This document shows positions 46,901 to 57,411 of a stretch of 64,000 nucleotides of DNA, piece after piece. The notes below the pieces were generated by a model that worked only from the letters and a program-made list of their open reading frames with translations, was not told the origin of the DNA and did not search any database. Source of the stretch: Medicago truncatula. Taxonomy: Eukaryota; Streptophyta; Magnoliopsida; Fabales; Fabaceae. The position numbers and the translations under genes were made by a program. Each line of letters starts with the position of its first letter. Positions within the stretch are counted from its first letter, which is position 1. The DNA is taken from the NCBI RefSeq assembly GCF_003473485.1, contig NC_053042.1, positions 42,691,262 to 42,755,261 of the forward strand, written 5' to 3'.

Positions 46901-46999
46901 CCAGATCAAGCACCTCCATGGGCTCGGAAACCTGAGGGTTCCAAGAGAGACGAATCAGCAGTTCCACAAGGTAGAGCAAAGAAACACCAATCCCATTGA
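37970..46999 (+). CDS. SWN: Polycomb histone H3K27 methyltransferase SWINGER/EZA1
   Basis: Seventeen exons: 37970-38002, 38205-38306, 39257-39528, 39684-39845, 40169-40253, 40370-40525, 40605-40652, 40733-40804, 41189-41682, 42156-42309, 43222-43442, 44003-44134, 45670-45757, 45869-45916, 45992-46120, 46351-46428 and 46808-46999; 821 aa. It is the catalytic subunit of PRC2, methylating H3K27 in chromatin. Visible parts: N-terminal EZH region ([16 protein letters not shown]), the cysteine-rich [17 protein letters not shown] at about 268-283, a SANT-like segment at 455-500, the CXC pre-SET at about 580-650 ([20 protein letters not shown]), SET at about 680-795 with NHSSNPNC at 748-755 and ELFYDYCYG, and the EZA1-type end KKHQSH. 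Exon 1 is short and its donor (cga|gtctct) is weak, so the first 11 residues are the least certain part. The exon 9 acceptor is a NAGNAG-like choice. Confidence 0.95.
38307..39256. other. SWN intron 2 with MITE-like sequence
   Basis: A T/A-rich block at about 38660-38940 begins gtgtgtttgttttgg and contains aaacaaacag on the far side, suggesting an old TIR element. gtgccacacaaaatct is repeated at about 38966 and 39008. A segment at 38440-38575 (cactttagagcttcaacaaaatca) recurs in degraded form near 31665. No coding content. Confidence 0.35.
43613..43950. repeat. tandem duplication in SWN intron 11
   Basis: Two copies of about 160-174 bp share ttttacctgtttagata, catttatttcaaactgt, aaaataaagctattga, gcaaagtttctata, aatgcttttccaac and gaactattatcct. 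They differ at several positions, so the event is moderately old. It does not touch the exons. Confidence 0.85.
44543..44656 (+). mobile_element. SINE in SWN intron 12
   Basis: A 114-bp insert with box B ggtttgattct (about 44597), a box-A-like ttggcttggga (about 44557) and an A-run at its end (44645-44656). It is flanked by 16-bp direct repeats aattatattc(a/g)taatt at 44527-44542 and 44657-44672. A second, related copy lies on the minus strand near 52790-52850 (shared gagtgtgctcct, caaggtctc). Confidence 0.8.
45297..45475 (+). mobile_element. possible LTR fragment in SWN intron 12
   Basis: Starts tgttagaatatataaa and continues with ggattggtttatttccctaat and a tatgtggtcttgtataag stretch, the style of plant Copia LTRs. 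No target duplication or internal region is seen; if real, it is a short old relic. Confidence 0.35.
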
Positions 47000-47726
47000 T
47001 GAGCCATGGCCAATGTCCAGCTTGTATAAACTTGTGGCTTCTACCAGTATATTCTCAACAGAGACAAACTTGTGACATCTCATGGGAAAGACTCGAGCAA
47101 CTGTCACTGAAAAGGAAACTAATAATTAATTTGTAGATGCTAATATGCCCTAAATTATGGGTAGGGTATAGTTAGAAAATAAAATGGGCAAGAGATGAAG
47201 CAGATCAATGTTGAGAGCAATAAGCTAGAAATTAGGCTAGCAGTTGGTATCCTGAGTAGAAAATTTCCTTTTGGATGCCCTGCACATATTATTCTACAAA
47301 CATGTTTGCTTATTTGGCATAATTTTTCATAAGATAAATATTCCTAATAGAGAAATAGATAAATCTTTCTTTGAGGGAATTCCACTCTTATCCTTCTACA
47401 TGAGTCAATTTTGCTCATTGCTGATAGATAGAAGTAGTGATATGACCTCCTCTAAGGGTTTTATTTTTCAGGATGAATTGGATCAAGGACTTTCTACCGA
47501 GGAGTTTGCAAATTTTGAAACTAGAGAACTAGATTGGGGGGTTAATTCCCAATTACCAATTCTGCCAAAAGTTGTGTGAGCAGCTACAATACAAATAAAA
47601 TCAGCGCTGATTTCCCAATTTGTTATTAGAACTTTGAACTCTTTTTATGAGAATAAGCGAAATGCTAACTAAGGGCACATGTATGCACTAATAGAAATTA
47701 TATATTGAAAATTGTGTTAATTTATA
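47000..47726. other. 3' flank of SWN with an exon-like stretch
   Basis: The SWN 3' untranslated region probably ends near the aataaaat at 47177. Further on, 47472-47579 follows an acceptor-like tttttcag and encodes DELDQGLSTEEFANFETREL and 16 more residues before a stop. The residue composition looks protein-like, but I do not recognise it and see no partner exon. It may be a gene relic or chance. Confidence 0.35.
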
Positions 47727-48048
47727 CTTCCTCCGTTCTATTTTATAAGCAAAAAAACATTAATTCACACTTATTAAGAAAACTAACACTTAGTGATTTG
47801 AGGTATAATTTTTTGTGTTCTCCTTGGAATAAGTTTCATGGAAAGATGTAAAAATAATTTTCATTGGTTAAAAATTATGGAGAAAATAAAAAGGAGAACA
47901 AATTGAATGCAACTTGCATTTAATTTTACATTGGAAAAAATGATTTGTTTGAAAAAACATAATAATAGCATAAAAGTTGATCTTTTTTGCTTATATTTTG
48001 AGACAAAGAAAATGAGATTTTTTTGCTTATATTTTAGGACGGAGGGAG
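47727..48048. mobile_element. Stowaway-type MITE
   Basis: cttcctccgttctattttataagc and its inverted partner gcttatattttaggacggagggag, flanked by TA (47725-47726 and 48049-48050). 322 bp, non-coding. Confidence 0.85.
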
Positions 48049-49427
48049 TAGCTCAAAATGTTTAATATTAATTCTTTTTCAGTAAGTTCTTACTATTAAT
48101 GGAATGACATTAATGCTTAACATGTGTCTTAAGGACGCAAGTTAACATACCCCTTTAAATAATATACACGTAAGGTTTAATTACATTTTTTTTTTCCCTA
48201 TTTTTACCTGTTCATAGAATTGGTCTTCCCTTTTAAAATCTAAATTTTGGTTTCTTCTTCAAATTCCTAAACTCAAAATATGGGGACATATTCTAATCAC
48301 ACAGACATATGCTTTGACAATGTAGAATCATTCGTATGAATTTAACATGTCATTAATTAAAAATTCAAAAATGAATTTTTTTTAAGTTTAAACTGAGTTC
48401 CTTATAAAGTGTCTTTTTTTAGTTCAAACAAAATTTGAGGGAGGGGCTAAAATTGAGAGATTTTAAAATAGTTGGACTAAAATTGGGAGATTTTAAAATA
48501 GACCAATTTCATGACTGGCTAGAGAGACAGAAACTACAACTTTTTTTTTTTTGCTGAATCATGATAAAAGGAAGACATCAGGAGGAAATTGCAATATTAA
48601 CTATCAAAATTATTAAAAGATAAGGTATCATTATATTGAGTGTGTTTTAATGATTTAATTTATATGCACCGTCAATGTAAAAAATAAATTATATTTTGTA
48701 ATTTTTAGATCATTATAAACGTTTGACTTTTTTTCTTATATCATAATAATGTTTAAAGTGGTACACATAATTGGTTGTGATGTTTTACAATGTGCATGAA
48801 AATTAAATTCGATCTAATTTGATATTGTGATTTGACTGTTTCAATTATTAATTTGTTGTCTAATTGGAAACCCTACGATCTGATTGATTGAGCAAAAAGG
48901 CGAACAAGAGAGTAACGAAGAAGATAAATATGGGAGAGTAAGAACCTCATTGTTCGGAATTGGAGCAAAAGAGAAAATTGGTGGAGTGATCCTACCACAA
49001 ACGGAACCATAAAGGTAAGGTCATTGGCTTTGGTTAAATGGGTAGTGAATCTCTTCCATCTATCAATAATGTCTTACTTGTTGAAGGATTATGACATAAC
49101 CTACCAGACATAGGTCAATAGGTAACTTTTATTAATGTAGTAATATGTGAAGAGTGTGGAACAGACTAACAAAATCGAAGGGAGTGGGAGGTAGTAGATT
49201 ATTTCACGATGAAAGAAAACATGTTATCCTACCATTGACATTGAGCATTATACCGACAGAGACAAAAACAAGGACTACAGCATTTATGAACTTACAGTTA
49301 CACCAAATTTCCACCAGAGTTTATCTTTCTAGATAGTATCAATAAATGCTACGAAACCAAACATAAAAAACCAAAGGAACACCAAATTTCAACCAAATCT
49401 GTTTAGATTTATGGAAAGTGCTATGAA
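48049..49427. other. intergenic between SWN and the SMP-30-like gene
   Basis: Contains a possible MULE-type MITE remnant (48173-48540: aggtttaattacattttt at the left, loosely mirrored by aaatagaccaatttcatg at the right) and AT-rich DNA. A short open frame at 49154-49336 has no recognisable similarity. The 3' end of the minus-strand gene lies at the right edge. Confidence 0.4.
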
Positions 49428-52047
49428 TTAAAACACAGCCTCAACAATAGCATGCTTCTTTTTAGGGTATCCAATACCAACCATATGGTTTAGGTACACT
49501 TTCCCATCCTTCACAGTAGCTGATGTAGCCAAACGATGTTTAGGCCCTGAGAATTTTGCAACAACAGAAGCTGTATTCCATCCATCTAAACTCTCCACTA
49601 ATCTCCCTGAAGGATTTCCAGCAACTACCACCTTATTAGGAGACAATAACTCTAAACCATCTCCAAAATAAAGTGGCCCTCCAACAACATTTATAATCTT
49701 CACTTCCTCTCCTTTTGTTAAATCAATCTTGAACAAATTACCACTAAAAGTGTGAATTACTATTAAGAATCCATCTGGGTGGTAAACAATTCCATTAAGG
49801 CCAACCAATGTTTTGTGCCACTCTTTTGGAGTGAATAGTGGGTTTCTAATGATTGATATAAGGTTTCCACCAACCCCAACTTTCCATATTTTACTTGCTT
49901 TTACATCAGTAACATATGCATTGCCTTCTGCATCAACTGCAACATCGTCTGCTAAGGCTTTCTCATCACCTGCATTGAATGGGGAACCAATATTAAATAA
50001 TTGAGTCAAAAATTGGATAGAGTTGTTACAACTTTCAACACTAGCTAGCACATTTCAATATAGCGGCAAATTTAATAATCCCAACAATATCACCATAAAT
50101 TAGTAATTAATATCTTTGAACTTCCAAAGTTCAACCAATAGGTACTACCTCCAATCCTATAGTATAAAGTTTGGTCAACAGAAGAAGTAGATATCAACTT
50201 CTATTGACTCAACTTTTTCGTAAATAAAATCTAGTTAAGGATTGTCTTAGTCAGAATTCAACTCAACTTTTTCAAACCATATTTTTTTAATGTTCCAATT
50301 GTTTTCACATTTTACCATAAAATTTACTAATTGTCTTTTCCACTACAATGGTGCTTGAAACGAAAAAGTTACCGAGTATCAAGATGTGAAAACTGAGCAA
50401 TTAAGGTTGATTGTCAAAATTTGGTGAGCAACTCGACATCTAGATATGAGGTATAACGTGTCTACCTACAGAGTTATCATGAATCAAAACGAAAAATAAT
50501 CCATCGATAAAAACAAAGAGAACAATAAACGTGCAGGTCATGCATGGTTGGAATAATTATATTGAAATATTAAAAATTGTGAATAAGGACACACAACAAA
50601 CATCTAACCTTTGTTCTTCGTATCCTCGACCTTTACTACGTTCCAAACATAACAAACCAACCATGCATATACAATATTAAATTTCAAATAACAAAGAATA
50701 GATCAAGTGGCCAGTATCCCAGGGTGCAAGTGATTGGTGCATAGAGTGTGTGAACGTTGTATTGTATATCTTGGACATTGAGCTCGATTCCAACAAATAA
50801 AAAAGTAATTTTGTACTACTATTTTTCTAGTTAACTCTTGTTACGTTGTAGGTAGGAGTATAACATCTTTTACTGGACTCAATCATGTAACATGGTCCAT
50901 GTATTAACATTTTAAACATTATATTAAATGATTAGATCTATAAACAAAATTAAACCGTTGAATGGGTTAATTTATTTTTTATCTCTATGTAAAACGATAA
51001 TCACCACATGCTACTTACACACACTTTAAAGTTCTGAATGTTCAATATAACAATATTAGCATTTATCAATTGAGCTATTTATTCTTAGAGACTTGAATTA
51101 GTTATTTATTTCGGTAAGAACTTGAATTAGTTATTCCTAACATAAAATTATTAATATACTCTCTCTATCTTTCTTTTTTTTTTTTAGCAAAATACTCTGT
51201 CTATGTATTAAATTATAAGTCATTTGACAATTCCAAACGTATTAATAAAATATAGTTAATTTCTTTTTTAAAAAATTAATACAAAATTTAGTGAATTGAA
51301 AATAAGAGAGGGTAAAAGTTAAACTAATACAAAATACAAATGCATGATGACATTGAAATATTTGATGATAGTTAAATACGTATACCAACTAAACTCTCCA
51401 TTACATCAAGTTTGTTTTATAAATTGGGACGGAAGAGTAATTAACAAACATATTTCCCTAAAAACATGAATATATTCGGATTTACGCACTCACGTACACG
51501 AGTTTATGAATATGATAGAAAATCGAATCAAAAAAAAAAAAAAAGGAAAAAAGAACATGAACATGAAGAAATAATAATAGTAAAATAAAGAAGAAAAATA
51601 CTTACTAGGACCCGAGAGTTGAGTAAGAAAGAGGCGTTTCCACGTAGAAAGATCATAAGCAACAAGCGCACTGTAACGATTTCCTCTAACATCAGCGTTT
51701 ACAACCAAAATCCGATTCCGACTCCGGTCAATCGTCATCCCCAACGACGCATTACCGGCCAACTCCGTTTCTTTCAGAACAGTCGCTTCCTCAAACACTG
51801 TTCCAGCTTCTGATTCCTTCTCCGGCACAGAAATTTGACCGATACCACCTTCAAAGAAAGAGTTTATGAAACGGTGGTTATCGGAATCCCACTTTGCACA
51901 TTCTCTGAAAAAGCCTTTGCTGTGATAGTGGTAAACGTGAGTTGAGGGTTGAGTTCGTTCGAGAGATATGATTATGCCGATGGGTATGGCTGTGAGAAGG
52001 AAGAGAATGGCGAGGAATTTTGGAGAACAGAGACATGAACAAGCCAT
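49428..52047 (-). CDS. SMP-30/gluconolactonase-like beta-propeller protein
   Basis: Two exons, 52047-51606 and 49969-49428, joined by a gt-ag intron of 1636 bp that splits the Ser codon of GPSDEK; 327 aa. The N-terminus has a hydrophobic signal-anchor (about residues 8-29: SPKFLAILFLLTAIPIGIII), so the protein probably enters the secretory pathway. The body has propeller blade repeats, with DDVAVDAEGNAYVTDVKASK, GLNGIVYHPDGFLIVIHT, FGDGLELLSPNKVVVAGN and KDGKVYLNHMVGIGYPKKK. This is the plant family often labelled calcium-dependent phosphotriesterase superfamily or strictosidine-synthase-like. It lacks evidence for strictosidine synthase activity, and the substrate is unknown. Length and ends fit the family, with no defect seen. 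Confidence 0.9.
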
Positions 52048-52228
52048 GAGAGAGAGAGAGAGTTTGGGTTTTTGTGAAAAAAGATTTCCAAGAGAAAAAT
52101 GAAAATGGGTATTCGATCCTTGTTAGGTGGCAATTGAGTATGGAATTGTTTAAATAAATAGACCCCACTACCCATACATGTTTGAAAGTCGTGATACTCT
52201 TGTGAGCATGTTCCTCGTGTGACATTTA

Positions 52229-52850
52229 CACTATTTTTGGTTTGAGAGAAATTGTGAAGTGATAAATAGGTGAGAGAGAGTATGGAAAGAGAGAAAGAGG
52301 TGAGAAATAGAATAGATTTAAGGTATTGTTTGGTATAAAAGAATAAGAAGAGAAATAGAAAAGAGAAAAGTGTATTAATTTTTTAAAAGTACAAGAATAC
52401 CCTTAAATAAAAAAAGAACAGTCAAATTTATTTTTATCATTATTCAATTATTTAATTACATAATCAATTATTTTTATCTGCAACTAGACTTATAAAAAAA
52501 AGTTACTAACCCATTTATTTTCTTAAATGCAAAATACATTGTAATATTAAGATGAAAAAAAACGTTACAAAAAGTGAGGACTCGTGATAAAACGAGGGTA
52601 AAAGTGAAAGTTTGAGAAAAAAGTGTGTTATTCTTCCACTTTCTTCGCAGGCCAGAGGAGAAATTAAAAGTAATTGGACCCTACCAGTTTTTATCTCTCT
52701 TTCCTTTTTCTATGTTAAACCAAACAGGATAACATTGTTGTCTCTCTTTTATTTCTCTCTCTCCTATTTCTCTCTTTGCAAGTTCCTCTTGCTGGGAAGA
52801 ATCGAACCTGAGACCTTGAGGAGGAGCACACTCCCAAGTCAATACCTTTA
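52229..52850. mobile_element. 622-bp insertion revealed by a paralogous empty site
   Basis: Flanked by a 12-bp direct repeat gtgtgacattta at 52217-52228 and 52851-52862. The related DNA at 54843-54854 carries a single copy of this string and continues directly into gatcta, so it is the empty site. The right end, on the minus strand, has pol III-like features (gacttgggagtg, box B ggttcgattct) shared with the SINE at 44543. The middle (gtttggtataaaag... ttaaaccaaac) looks like an inverted-repeat MITE lodged inside. It is therefore probably a SINE with a nested MITE. Confidence 0.6.
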
Positions 52851-52936
52851 GTGTGACATTTAGATCTATTTTCAACAACAAATAAAACACATCCAATTTA
52901 AAGATTGTAATTAAAATAAAATTATTTTAGACATAT

Positions 52937-53200
52937 GCTCCCTCTGTTTTAAACATATGGTCGCTTTAGAAAAAAAAATTGTTTTAAAATGAATGTCACT
53001 TTCAGTATCCAATGCAATAATATTTTTTCTTTAATGAAAAAAAATCAATGGTTAATTATGGTAATTTGGTAAAATAATATCTCTCTTTCTTTTAATTATA
53101 CATTTCTTAATAGGTGTGTGAAAACATTAAACGACATTTATTTTAAAACGGATTGAGTACTTTTTTTAAAAAAAAAAAATTTTTTGAAGGAAAAAAAATA
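52937..53200. mobile_element. insertion with Stowaway-like ends
   Basis: Lies between 16-bp direct repeats attatttta(g/t)acatat at 52921-52936 and 53201-53216. The related segment near 54893-54910 holds this string once. Inside, ctccctctgttttaaac (52938) and gtttt-rich ttttaaaacggattgag (53142-53158) are inverted ends of a decayed Stowaway-like MITE. The long direct repeat is odd for Stowaway, which duplicates only TA. Confidence 0.5.
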
Positions 53201-53216
53201 ATTATTTTATACATAT

Positions 53217-53925
53217 ATGTCAGTTTAATAAATATGGATATACGTTAATTATCATATTCATTGATTTGTGTGTAAAATATTTTTTTTAAAAGAATGTGAA
53301 ATCCAAACTCTTATACAATTCTCTTAAAAAAAAATCACCATAGATAGGCAGAACTAGCCTTACAAATGCATCACAATTAAAGTTAAATAAATGAGAAATA
53401 TTAGAAACATGCATTTTAACACACACTTTTCAATACATTCTTTTTTATTAATTAAAATTTATACGAGTCTCACCAAATTATATGGGTCCGATATAATTTT
53501 GATGGGTTCCATATGAATTCTAACAAATCAAAGAGAGTGTGTTAAAAAGTGTGTGTTAGAATATGTTGCTAACATTTCTCTAAATATTATAATATTGCTC
53601 AAAAAGTTTTTCATACACAATAGAAGCTTCCTTAACCACCTTTTATAAAGCCTTTCCCCACATATAACTTCCTCATATTTTTTTTAAGAGCAAAAATAAG
53701 ATTTGTGAAGAACATTTATGAGCACAAGAAATGTTAAAAAAATGTCCAAAAATAACAAGAATGTGTTTAGAGGACATAACCCCTTACCAACATCAAATAC
53801 AACAACAAGAAAGCCATAGAACTTCTATAAGAATATAAAAACTCGAACACCAATAAACCACTAATAGCCCCCAATTCAAACAAGATACCAAAATATGCTA
53901 AGAAATTGAAAAAAAGAGTCATTAG
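53217..53925. other. intergenic, duplicated background DNA
   Basis: The first 90 bp match 54910-54990; after that it is AT-rich, with no gene seen. caatacattctttttt / aaagagagtgtgttaaaaagtg around 53430-53560 form a loose inverted pair of about 150 bp, a possible old MITE. Confidence 0.35.
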
Positions 53926-53927
53926 GA

Positions 53928-54830
53928 TTTCGCTCCAAATCATTATAACATCCTCGTGTAATATTACCCCACATAAAACCTATGCAGCCACAAGCTAGAA
54001 AAAAAAAAACAGGCTAAACTTTCCTATTAAATACACTCCAAAGACAAAGTAAACCTGTGAAGCTCCGATACTTTAAAATGGATGACGTACCGTATCCCCT
54101 GCGTATCCTGCACCGATATCTGCCCAATACTTCTCGATACGTATCCGAAGAATATCCAAATATTAAATTTTATTTTTTTAAAAAATAATTATACGATACT
54201 TTCCGATACATCCCGATACGCACGGATACTTGTGTTTTTTATATTATTTTGATTTTTTTTTATAAAAAATAAGAATAGAAACATTATATTACTATAATAT
54301 ATAATATACATACATTTCCTTTATCTTTCTTTGGTGCCAGTACGACCCACACCACACAACCAATTGCATTTTTCTCTTTCTCTTAATCGTCAATATTATA
54401 TTTATATTAATGTGCTACGAGCATGGTTTCTTGTGTTTGTTAATATACTTGCATATTAAAAAAATGGTTATAATTATATAGTACATTTAATTATATAATT
54501 TTTTTTTTTATTAACGTATCCCAGCCGTATCGTATCTTAATTTTTGAAAATTTTCCGTATCGTACCCGTATCGTATCTCGTATCTGGACTTCACAGAAGT
54601 AAATACTTTTCAGCTTTCAAACTATTTCAAATACATGTTTGAAAGTCGTTTTCGCTCCAAATCATTATAACTTCCTCGTGTAATATTAACCCACATAAAA
54701 CTTACGCAGCCAAAGCTAGAAAAAAAAAAACAAGCTAAACTTTCCTATTAAATACACTCCAAAGACAAAGTAAACACTTTTCAACTTTTAAACTATTTTA
54801 ATTACATGTTTGAAAGTCGTGATACTCTCT
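53928..54830. repeat. tandem duplication, one copy interrupted
   Basis: Copy 1 (53928-54650, with the insertion at 54055-54596) and copy 2 (54651-54830) share ttcgctccaaatcattataac, cctcgtgtaatatta, aaactttcctattaaatac and acatgtttgaaagtcgt. Without the insertion each copy is about 180 bp. The last string also occurs at 52177, tying the mosaic together. Confidence 0.85.
54055..54596. mobile_element. hAT-like MITE with confirmed empty site
   Basis: A 542-bp element with inverted ends ctgtgaagctcc / ctgtgaagtccag (read on the other strand), flanked by the 8-bp repeat aagtaaa(c/t) at 54047-54054 and 54597-54604. Copy 2 of the surrounding duplication has this site uninterrupted (gacaaagtaaacactttt near 54769), proving the insertion. 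The 8-bp duplication points to the hAT group. The interior is full of gatacgtatcc-type strings in both orientations. Confidence 0.75.
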
Positions 54831-54989
54831 TAAGCATTCCTCGTGTGACATTTAGATCTATTTTGAAACAAAAAACACATTTAATTAAAATAAAATTATT
54901 TTATACATATATATGTCATTATTATCGTATTCATTGATTAATGTGCAAAATATATTTTTTTAAAGAATGTGTGAAATAATTGTATATTG

Positions 54990-55488
54990 AAATTTTTTTT
55001 GAATAAATTATACATTGAAGATAAAATTAAGAGGTAATAGTCTTTTAAAATATCCTCTGTACACTACGTTAGTTAAAACAATCTCTTGCATTAAAATATT
55101 TCATTAATAATTATCATATTAGTTCATGAGTGTACTTTTTTTTTTTTTAGAGTCATGAGTGTACTTATTTATTATCATATTAATCTCTATAAATATTACA
55201 TATTCTCATATCACTCTCTATATATTAGTTCATCTTCCGGTGTTGGAACCCAAAACCAAAAGATTGCTTATTGCGGTAACAATGAGGTCCGGTGCTGCTG
55301 TTTTGATATGGAATGGCCTGCTACGGTTTTCTTTTTCTGCTGGATGCCATCTTAGTGTGGTTGGCTGTTTTGATAGGTGGCAGCTGTGTAGAGATTGGTT
55401 ATAATAGTGGGCTTAGGGGATTGTTTTGCTTTTGTTTTTGGATGGTGTAATAATAATAGGAGTATTACTATTTCCATCTTATAGCATT
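54990..55488. other. intergenic
   Basis: AT-rich DNA, then a more balanced stretch at 55230-55410 with an open frame of 81 codons that I do not recognise and would not call a gene. Confidence 0.3.
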
Positions 55489-56238
55489 CTCGCGTGCCCT
55501 ACGTTTTTTACAAAAATGTCTTTGAGGTTTCCGGATTTTATAATTCGGAATGGTATTTTCCTTTGTTAAAAGTGAAAAATGAGTTACGGATTTTTCCAGA
55601 TTTTGTAATCCAAAAATAGGGCGCGTTACATGATTTTTTCAGATTACATAATCCGAAAACTCCCTAAACACTCTTTTTTTCATGGTGTTGATGCAATTCG
55701 GATTACGTAATCCAGACAGCAGCATCACTTGTGTAAACAGAGGGTGTGATGGCTGGAGCTAAGGCAGCTGTTGTTGCTACTGTTGCCACTGTCATTCCAA
55801 CTGTAACCACTCCTTCCAATTGCATTTCTTTCTAGAAGTATTGAGTCCTTAAAAGTTCTGCAAAAATTAAAATGCGTCTAGAAGCCATTAAAATTATACG
55901 TAAAGAAGTGTTGGATTTAAACTTGTATTGTCCCCTTTACCACTTTGTAGCACATTATTCTGTTTTTTTTTTCCTTCCTTTTTTACTGTTGTATATATTC
56001 TGCTCTAATCTTTCTTTCTCTTTGTTGCTTCCTAAATCTTTCTTCCAATCCCTGTTAAATGATCCATGTTATTGATAAACAAAAGACAAAGTAAAGCATC
56101 ATTACATGAGCAAAACTCATCTTTAAAATGGTGATAACGGTTTGTATCTCTTGCAATTTTTTCATGGTGCTGATGCAATTCGGATTACGTAATCCAAACT
56201 GTAAATGGACATTTTTAAAAATTTTACAGAGCGCGCGA
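55489..56238. mobile_element. inverted-repeat element carrying a gene fragment
   Basis: The left end (ctcgcgtgccctacg... gtctttgaggtttccgg) and the right end on the other strand (tcgcgcgctctgtaa... aatgtccatttacag) are recognisably inverted over about 60 bp. The left half holds several copies of a palindrome like cggattacgtaatccg (55546, 55600, 55650, 55700). A roughly 45-bp string, tcatggtg(t/c)tgatgcaattcg..., recurs in direct orientation at 55680 and 56160, bracketing the ENOD93 fragment. No target duplication was found, so the class is uncertain. Confidence 0.5.
55740..55802 (+). pseudogene. early nodulin 93 (ENOD93) exon fragment
   Basis: Reads EGVMAGAKAAVVATVATVIPT, which matches the conserved core of ENOD93-like proteins (EG-x-x-AGAKAAVVA...IPTLASVR). 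The match stops exactly before gtaacc, a good splice donor, and begins just after aaacag, an acceptor-like string. It therefore looks like one genomic exon with bits of intron, not a retrocopy. No other exon is nearby. ENOD93 proteins are small membrane proteins of mitochondria/nodules; this piece cannot make one. Confidence 0.7.
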
Positions 56239-57165
56239 AAAATCAACAAGGTGGAAAAAGTAACACTCTAATAACAGTGGGGGGCGGTTACTGTCATGCT
56301 CTTTGGGTTCTGTTTTGTTTTGGTGGTTTTGTAATTTTACTTCTGTGCAAGCTATGTGTTTCTTCAATTATATTCACAGGCTTAACTTAATAAATTTGCT
56401 GTTTAAAAAAAAAAAAGTCGCTATATTAAAATAGTTAATATCAGCATTGAATGACTATTTTAACTAATGAAATGCAGATATTATTTTAAAATTTTGATAC
56501 ATTGAAGAATTATTGCGACTACTTGTTATTAAATTAGAGAGCAAAATAACTCTACATGTTTAAATTTTAAGATTATACATGTAATTTAGCAAATAAAATT
56601 ATTCAATTGTTTTTAATAAAAAAAAAATTATAATAGAATAAACCAGCCTTATTACATTTATTTTAGTTTTTGATAACAAAAACAAGATTTATAGTCTTTT
56701 AGTTTTATCAATTACACTGTATTGGTACACGCAAAACTGGGGAAAATATTAATACAAAATTCAGGTTGAATTATTTATTTGATTACCATAATAATGTTTT
56801 GAATAATATTAAATAATTTTATTTTTATTTCAATTAATGACTACCATTTAAATTTCATAAAAAAATTATTTATACTTCTTAATCATACAGATATATACTC
56901 TCTTTTTTTTAAATATAGAAATATACATATAAAATGGTTTGATCCAATGTATATCTACGTTGCAAATCTATATCAATTCTTAAGGAAGTTTTTATTACTA
57001 AAAATGTTCTAAAATATAATTGTTTGGAAGGGAAGTTTACTGGATATGTTTGGGTGGAGGAATTTGAAGAGTTGTGTATAAATTTTTATATTTATTTAAG
57101 ATTTTAAAAAAAAATTAAGTATAAAAAAACGGTTTATTTGCTTTAGAAAAACATTTATAGTTTTA
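56239..57165. other. intergenic, AT-rich
   Basis: No coding sequence, repeat or RNA gene is recognised. Confidence 0.4.
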
Positions 57166-57411
57166 TTTGTACCACTCTCGAAAATTTAAGTTAACCAAAT
57201 ATATGGTCTATGAAACCACATTTTTTTCAGCTGCGTGACCACTATTTAGAAACTGAAAAAAATATAGTCACGCAACTAAAATGCGTCTGACCACTATTTT
57301 TCTACTTAGTTAACCAAATAAATTTTGGAGAAATAGTGGTCAAGCAACTAAAAAAATATGGTCACATATACCATACATTTTGTTAACTGAAATTTTTCAG
57401 AGTGATACAAA
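57166..57411. mobile_element. MITE, 246 bp
   Basis: Left end tttgtaccactctcgaaaa and right end (other strand) tttgtatcactctgaaaaa continue as inverted repeats for about 60 bp (agttaacc-aaatatatgg versus agttaacaaaatgtatgg). Internal gtggtca/gtcacgcaact strings are also partly inverted. No clear target duplication; superfamily unknown. Confidence 0.65.

Noticed and set aside
49154-49336. 60-codon frame upstream of the SMP-30-like 3' end
   Set aside because: It has no similarity and no splice or promoter context, and its composition matches intergenic DNA.
55159-55404. 81-codon frame MYLFIIILISINITY...
   Set aside because: The hydrophobic start comes from AT-rich DNA; no similarity, splice context or promoter supports a gene.
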